Positions 61,277-64,000 of a DNA stretch of 64,000 nt are shown piece after piece (position 1 is the first letter of the stretch; the number at the start of each line of letters is the position of its first letter). The stretch is from SIG440 sp045120135 (GTDB lineage: Bacteria > Bacillota > Clostridia > Monoglobales > Monoglobaceae), in contig JBGVEN010000015.1 in NCBI GenBank assembly GCA_045120135.1, positions 124,001 through 188,000 on the forward strand, read 5' to 3'. The notes below the pieces were generated by a model. That model was not told the origin of the DNA and did not search any database. It was given only the letters and a program-made list of their open reading frames with translations. A program made the translations under genes and the position numbers.

Positions 61277-61305
61277 GAATAATTATTCCACACCTGCAAA
61301 TACTA
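61277..61305 (+). promoter_or_regulatory. possible forespore (sigma-G-like) promoter of spoVA
   Basis: GAATA (61277-61281) and AATACTA (61299-61305) are spaced 17 bp apart, one base from the sigma-G -10 CATACTA. The leader would be only about 14 nt. In other spore formers spoVA is a sigma-G operon, which is the main reason for the call. Confidence 0.35.
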
Positions 61306-61325
61306 TCCACACAGGAGGAATAACT

Positions 61326-61772
61326 ATGAAGTACACAAAACAAGAATACCTTGATTATGTTAATAAAAAATCCCCTAACAGTCCTATTTGGAAAAATGTC
61401 TTAATTGCGTTTCTGGTTGGCGGTGCAATCTGTACAGTCGGTCAGATTTTTTCAGAAATTTATAAAAACGTCTTAGGCCTTAGCGAGGAAAATGTCAAAA
61501 CTGCCGTCCCAATAACTATGGTTTTTTTAGGTGCGCTTTTTACGGGTCTTGACCTTTACAACAAGCTTGCAAAACACGCAGGTGCAGGAACATTAGTTCC
61601 CATAACCGGCTTTGCAAACGCCATTGTCTCACCGGCAATGGAATTCAAGCGTGAGGGATGGGTTCTGGGTCTTGCCGCAAAGATGTTCACAATTGCTGGG
61701 CCTGTTTTGGTTTACGGAATAAACTCATCAATCATTTTGGGTCTGATATATTATCTTATACAAAAACTGTAA
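61326..61772 (+). CDS. spoVAC: stage V sporulation protein AC
   Basis: SpoVAC (148 aa) is a membrane protein of the dipicolinate channel in the spore inner membrane. Four hydrophobic segments and the family motif LAKHAGAGTLVPITGFANAI are visible. CAGGAGGAATAAC precedes the ATG. It is first of a compact three-gene operon. Confidence 0.96.
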   Translation: MKYTKQEYLDYVNKKSPNSPIWKNVLIAFLVGGAICTVGQIFSEIYKNVLGLSEENVKTAVPITMVFLGALFTGLDLYNKLAKHAGAGTLVPITGFANAIVSPAMEFKREGWVLGLAAKMFTIAGPVLVYGINSSIILGLIYYLIQKL

Positions 61773-61793
61773 TTCAAAACGGAGGGGTCTGAA

Positions 61794-62810
61794 ATGAATA
61801 AAAAGTTCGGTAAACAAACAGTTAAATTTGCAAACGGAGTAAATATTCTCAGCTATTACTCAATAGCAGGGCAAAAAGAGGGCGAAGGCCCACTTGCAAA
61901 GTATTATGACAAGGTGCTTGAAGATGCTGAATGGGGCGAGGACACCTGGGAGAAAACCGAAAGTAAAATGCAGAAAACAGCAGTCGCCCGTGCTGCAGAA
62001 AAGGCAGCAGTTGAAATCAAGGATATCGAATATCTTTTTGCAGGTGACTTGCTTAATCAATGCATCAGCTCCACCTTTGGTCTGCGTGATTTTGGAGTAC
62101 CCTTTCTCGGCGTTTACGGTGCATGCTCAACTATGGCAGAAACATTGGGTCTTGCATCAGTTATGATAGACGGCGGCTTTGCAGATATGACCGCAGCCGT
62201 AACCTCAAGCCACTTCTGCACTGCAGAACGTCAGTATCGCTTTCCGCTTGAATACGGCGGTCAAAGACCGCCAACGGCACAATGGACAGTTACAGGATCA
62301 GGTGCGGCTATTTTGTCAAAAAGTGGTGATGGACCGTATGTAACCTACTTTACAGCGGGCAGAATTATTGATGCAGGTGTTTCGGATGCAAACAATATGG
62401 GTGCAGCAATGGCGCCTGCGGCTGCTGACACACTTTCGGCACACTTCCGTGATACTGAGCGAATACCGCAGGACTATGACCTAATACTGACGGGAGACCT
62501 TGGCAAAATTGGTAAGTCTATTGCAATAGATATGCTTTGTGAGGAAGGCTTTGATATGACCGAGAATTACAACGACTGCGGGTGTATGGTTTTTGACATT
62601 GATAAACAGGATATGCACGCCGGCGGCTCGGGTTGCGGATGCGGTGCAATTACACTTTGCGGCTATATTATGGATATGTTCAAGGCAAAAAAAATCAATA
62701 ATCTTTTGTTTGTGGGAACAGGCGCACTTCTCAGTCCCACATCAAGTATGCAGGGCGAATCAATCCCGTGTGTTGCCCACGCAGTTGCAATTTCGGCAAA
62801 AGGAGAATAA
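61794..62810 (+). CDS. spoVAD: stage V sporulation protein AD
   Basis: SpoVAD (338 aa) has a thiolase-like fold and binds dipicolinic acid. Seen: GVPFLGVYGACSTMAETLGL, SSHFCTAERQYRFPLEYGGQ-type core and GSGCGCGAITLCGYIMDMFK. GGAGGGGTC precedes the ATG. It lies 21 bp after spoVAC. Confidence 0.97.
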   Translation: MNKKFGKQTVKFANGVNILSYYSIAGQKEGEGPLAKYYDKVLEDAEWGEDTWEKTESKMQKTAVARAAEKAAVEIKDIEYLFAGDLLNQCISSTFGLRDFGVPFLGVYGACSTMAETLGLASVMIDGGFADMTAAVTSSHFCTAERQYRFPLEYGGQRPPTAQWTVTGSGAAILSKSGDGPYVTYFTAGRIIDAGVSDANNMGAAMAPAAADTLSAHFRDTERIPQDYDLILTGDLGKIGKSIAIDMLCEEGFDMTENYNDCGCMVFDIDKQDMHAGGSGCGCGAITLCGYIMDMFKAKKINNLLFVGTGALLSPTSSMQGESIPCVAHAVAISAKGE

Positions 62811-62814
62811 ATTT

Positions 62815-63168
62815 ATGCAATACTTAAACGCATTCTGGGTTGGTGGTGTTATTTGCGCCATTGCTCAGATTTTGATTGATAAAACAAAAATGACACCGGC
62901 AAGGATACTTGTATCCTTTGTTGTCGCCGGTGTAATATTGGGAATGCTTGGACTCTATGAGCCGATTGCAGATTACGCAGGCGCAGGCGCAACTGTGCCT
63001 ATTATCGGTTTTGGAAACACCCTTGCAAAAGGTGTTATGAAAGGTATATCCGAAAAAGGCTTTATAGGTATTTTTACAGGAGGAGCATCCGCAGCAGCCG
63101 GCGGCATTGCCGCATCAATCTTTTTCGGTTTTGTAATGGCAATTATCTTTAAACCCAAGCAGAAGTAA
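62815..63168 (+). CDS. spoVAE: stage V sporulation protein AE (AEB)
   Basis: SpoVAE (117 aa) is a membrane protein with four hydrophobic stretches and the family motif YAGAGATVPIIGFGNTLAKG. The ATG at 62815 follows AAGGAG in the end of spoVAD; the longer frame from 62593 is not used. Clostridia commonly keep only the AC-AD-AE core, as here. Confidence 0.96.
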   Translation: MQYLNAFWVGGVICAIAQILIDKTKMTPARILVSFVVAGVILGMLGLYEPIADYAGAGATVPIIGFGNTLAKGVMKGISEKGFIGIFTGGASAAAGGIAASIFFGFVMAIIFKPKQK

Positions 63169-63182
63169 AAAAGTCATAAAAA

Positions 63183-63218
63183 TACACAAAAAAAAGAGAC
63201 GACCGAAGTCGTCTCTTT
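63183..63218 (-). terminator. terminator of the gene at the right edge
   Basis: On the minus strand AAAGAGACGAC pairs with GTCGTCTCTTT around TTCG, an extra-stable tetraloop, followed by a long T-run (TTTTTTTT). This is a strong intrinsic terminator, fitting a highly expressed gene. Confidence 0.9.
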
Positions 63219-63249
63219 AATTTGTTAAACTAACTAATAATCTCTTAGA

Positions 63250-63999
63250 TTATTCAGCAGTCTTTGCTGTGTCTATACCTCTTACGATAACAACATCAAC
63301 AACCTTGCCTTCGTAAGTTCTTACGTATACGTAGTCAGCGTAAGCCTTAGCAGCTTCAACAGTCTTACCTTCTGCAACGAGTTCATCGTTCTTGTAAAGG
63401 TCAAGTGAACCTGCAGCGTCTTCTGCGTAAATCTTAGAAATGTATTTGTAAGAACCTGTGTTAGCAACCTTAACACCCTTAGCTGTAAAGTCAATTACAT
63501 AAGTGTTCTTAGCCTGTGAAAGCTTGTATTCTGTGCCATCAATCTTTGCAAGTGAAGAAGCCTTCTTGTAAGCCTCAACCTTACCACCAACGATAGCTTC
63601 ATCACCATCAGCTACATACTCAGTATCTACAGCGCCCATAAGACCTGCTGCAGTTCTGATGCTTTCTGTGAAGTCACGTACCTTAACAAGTGATGTAACT
63701 ACGCCAGCAGCGTTAAGCTTAACCTTAACAATATCACCAACTGTGGGGAGGTATTCGCCTACAACATCTGTAGTTGTAAGAGCAGAAACTTCTTCGTCAT
63801 TGATGAAGAATGAGAGGTCATAAACTGCTTCGCCGTCTTCGTTTGAAGATTCACCAGCAGCTGTGATAACAGCAAGACCTGTTGTAGCACCTGCAGTTAC
63901 AAAACCTTCAGCACTAAGAACAATGATATCATTGTCATCAGCCTTGTTTGTAGCATAAGAAGCAATTACATCGTATTCGTTCTTATCTTCAAGGTCAGC
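63250..63999 (-). CDS. C-terminal part of a secreted/surface-type protein (start outside window)
   Basis: The frame stays open to the right edge, giving about 249 residues of the C-terminal end. It is beta-rich, alanine- and valine-rich and almost free of Cys and Trp, with repeating short strands (VVGEYLPTVGDIVKVKLNAA, KTVEAAKAYADYVYVRTYEG). The last residues are VVDVVIVRGIDTAKTAE. Such composition is typical of S-layer or surface repeat proteins of Clostridia. Codon choice (CTT, GTT, GCA, AAC, TAC) and the strong terminator suggest high expression. No SLH motif or anchor is visible in this part. Confidence 0.65.
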   Translation of the reverse strand, partial: ADLEDKNEYDVIASYATNKADDNDIIVLSAEGFVTAGATTGLAVITAAGESSNEDGEAVYDLSFFINDEEVSALTTTDVVGEYLPTVGDIVKVKLNAAGVVTSLVKVRDFTESIRTAAGLMGAVDTEYVADGDEAIVGGKVEAYKKASSLAKIDGTEYKLSQAKNTYVIDFTAKGVKVANTGSYKYISKIYAEDAAGSLDLYKNDELVAEGKTVEAAKAYADYVYVRTYEGKVVDVVIVRGIDTAKTAE

Positions 64000-64000
64000 G

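Noticed and set aside
62593..62814. N-terminal extension of spoVAE
   Set aside because: It lies inside spoVAD in another frame; the AAGGAG-preceded ATG at 62815 gives the normal 117-aa family length.

Overview
This window comes from an endospore-forming, low-to-moderate GC Clostridia-type Firmicute, probably Oscillospirales or a relative. The evidence is gene content: spmA/spmB, a SipL-like SPOCS+LysM protein, ytvI and spoVAC-AD-AE for sporulation; the sepF-ylmH-divIVA-ylmE division cluster; a zinc-type S14; and consensus sigma-A promoters. The genus cannot be fixed from the sequence. There are no rRNA genes, insertion sequences, prophage or CRISPR arrays, so this is a housekeeping chromosome segment.

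Layout. 1-5.3 kb: the end of an MFS transporter, four tRNAs (Asp, Phe, Gly, Cys), a pair of Cro/CI-type regulators divergent from a small ORF across a two-operator promoter region, a double OB-fold SSB-like protein, a three-gene operon (membrane protein, AAC(3)-fold acetyltransferase, histidine phosphatase) and tRNA-Tyr and tRNA-Thr. 5.3-14.7 kb: a phosphodiesterase, three unrecognised small proteins followed by sipL (with a sigma-E-like promoter), then leftward walJ, murA, yigZ, spmA-spmB, an asparaginase and a HAD phosphatase. 14.7-32.1 kb: the complete S10-spc-alpha ribosomal supercluster, leftward, from rpsJ to rplQ, with adk, map, a KOW gene and infA inside it. A strong promoter and structured leader precede rpsJ, and a second set of promoters precedes rpmJ.

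32.1-42.7 kb: an apparent stand-alone small RNA gene between the S10 promoter and the apgM-type mutase, ytvI followed by a second structured RNA, rsmE, malQ, a large unusual glycosidase-like protein, and an operon pairing a two-repeat DUF1538 membrane protein with a tandem P-II-like protein. 42.7-61.2 kb: leftward DNA repair, RNA modification and division genes (lspA-rluD-radC-like-uvrB-uvrA; miaB-ylbF-mutS-mutL-miaA-hlyD-like-ylmE-sepF-ylmH-divIVA). 61.3-63.2 kb: spoVAC-AD-AE. The window ends inside a secreted or surface-type protein whose codon use looks like that of a highly expressed gene.

The most interesting observations are the candidate small RNA at 32182-32332 (sigma-A promoter, start at a 10-bp closing stem, nested stems, intrinsic terminator), the structured RNA downstream of ytvI, the P-II/DUF1538 pair, and the N-terminal duplicated helical module of the glycosidase-like protein. 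Coordinates of short sites were read by eye and may be off by one or two bases.
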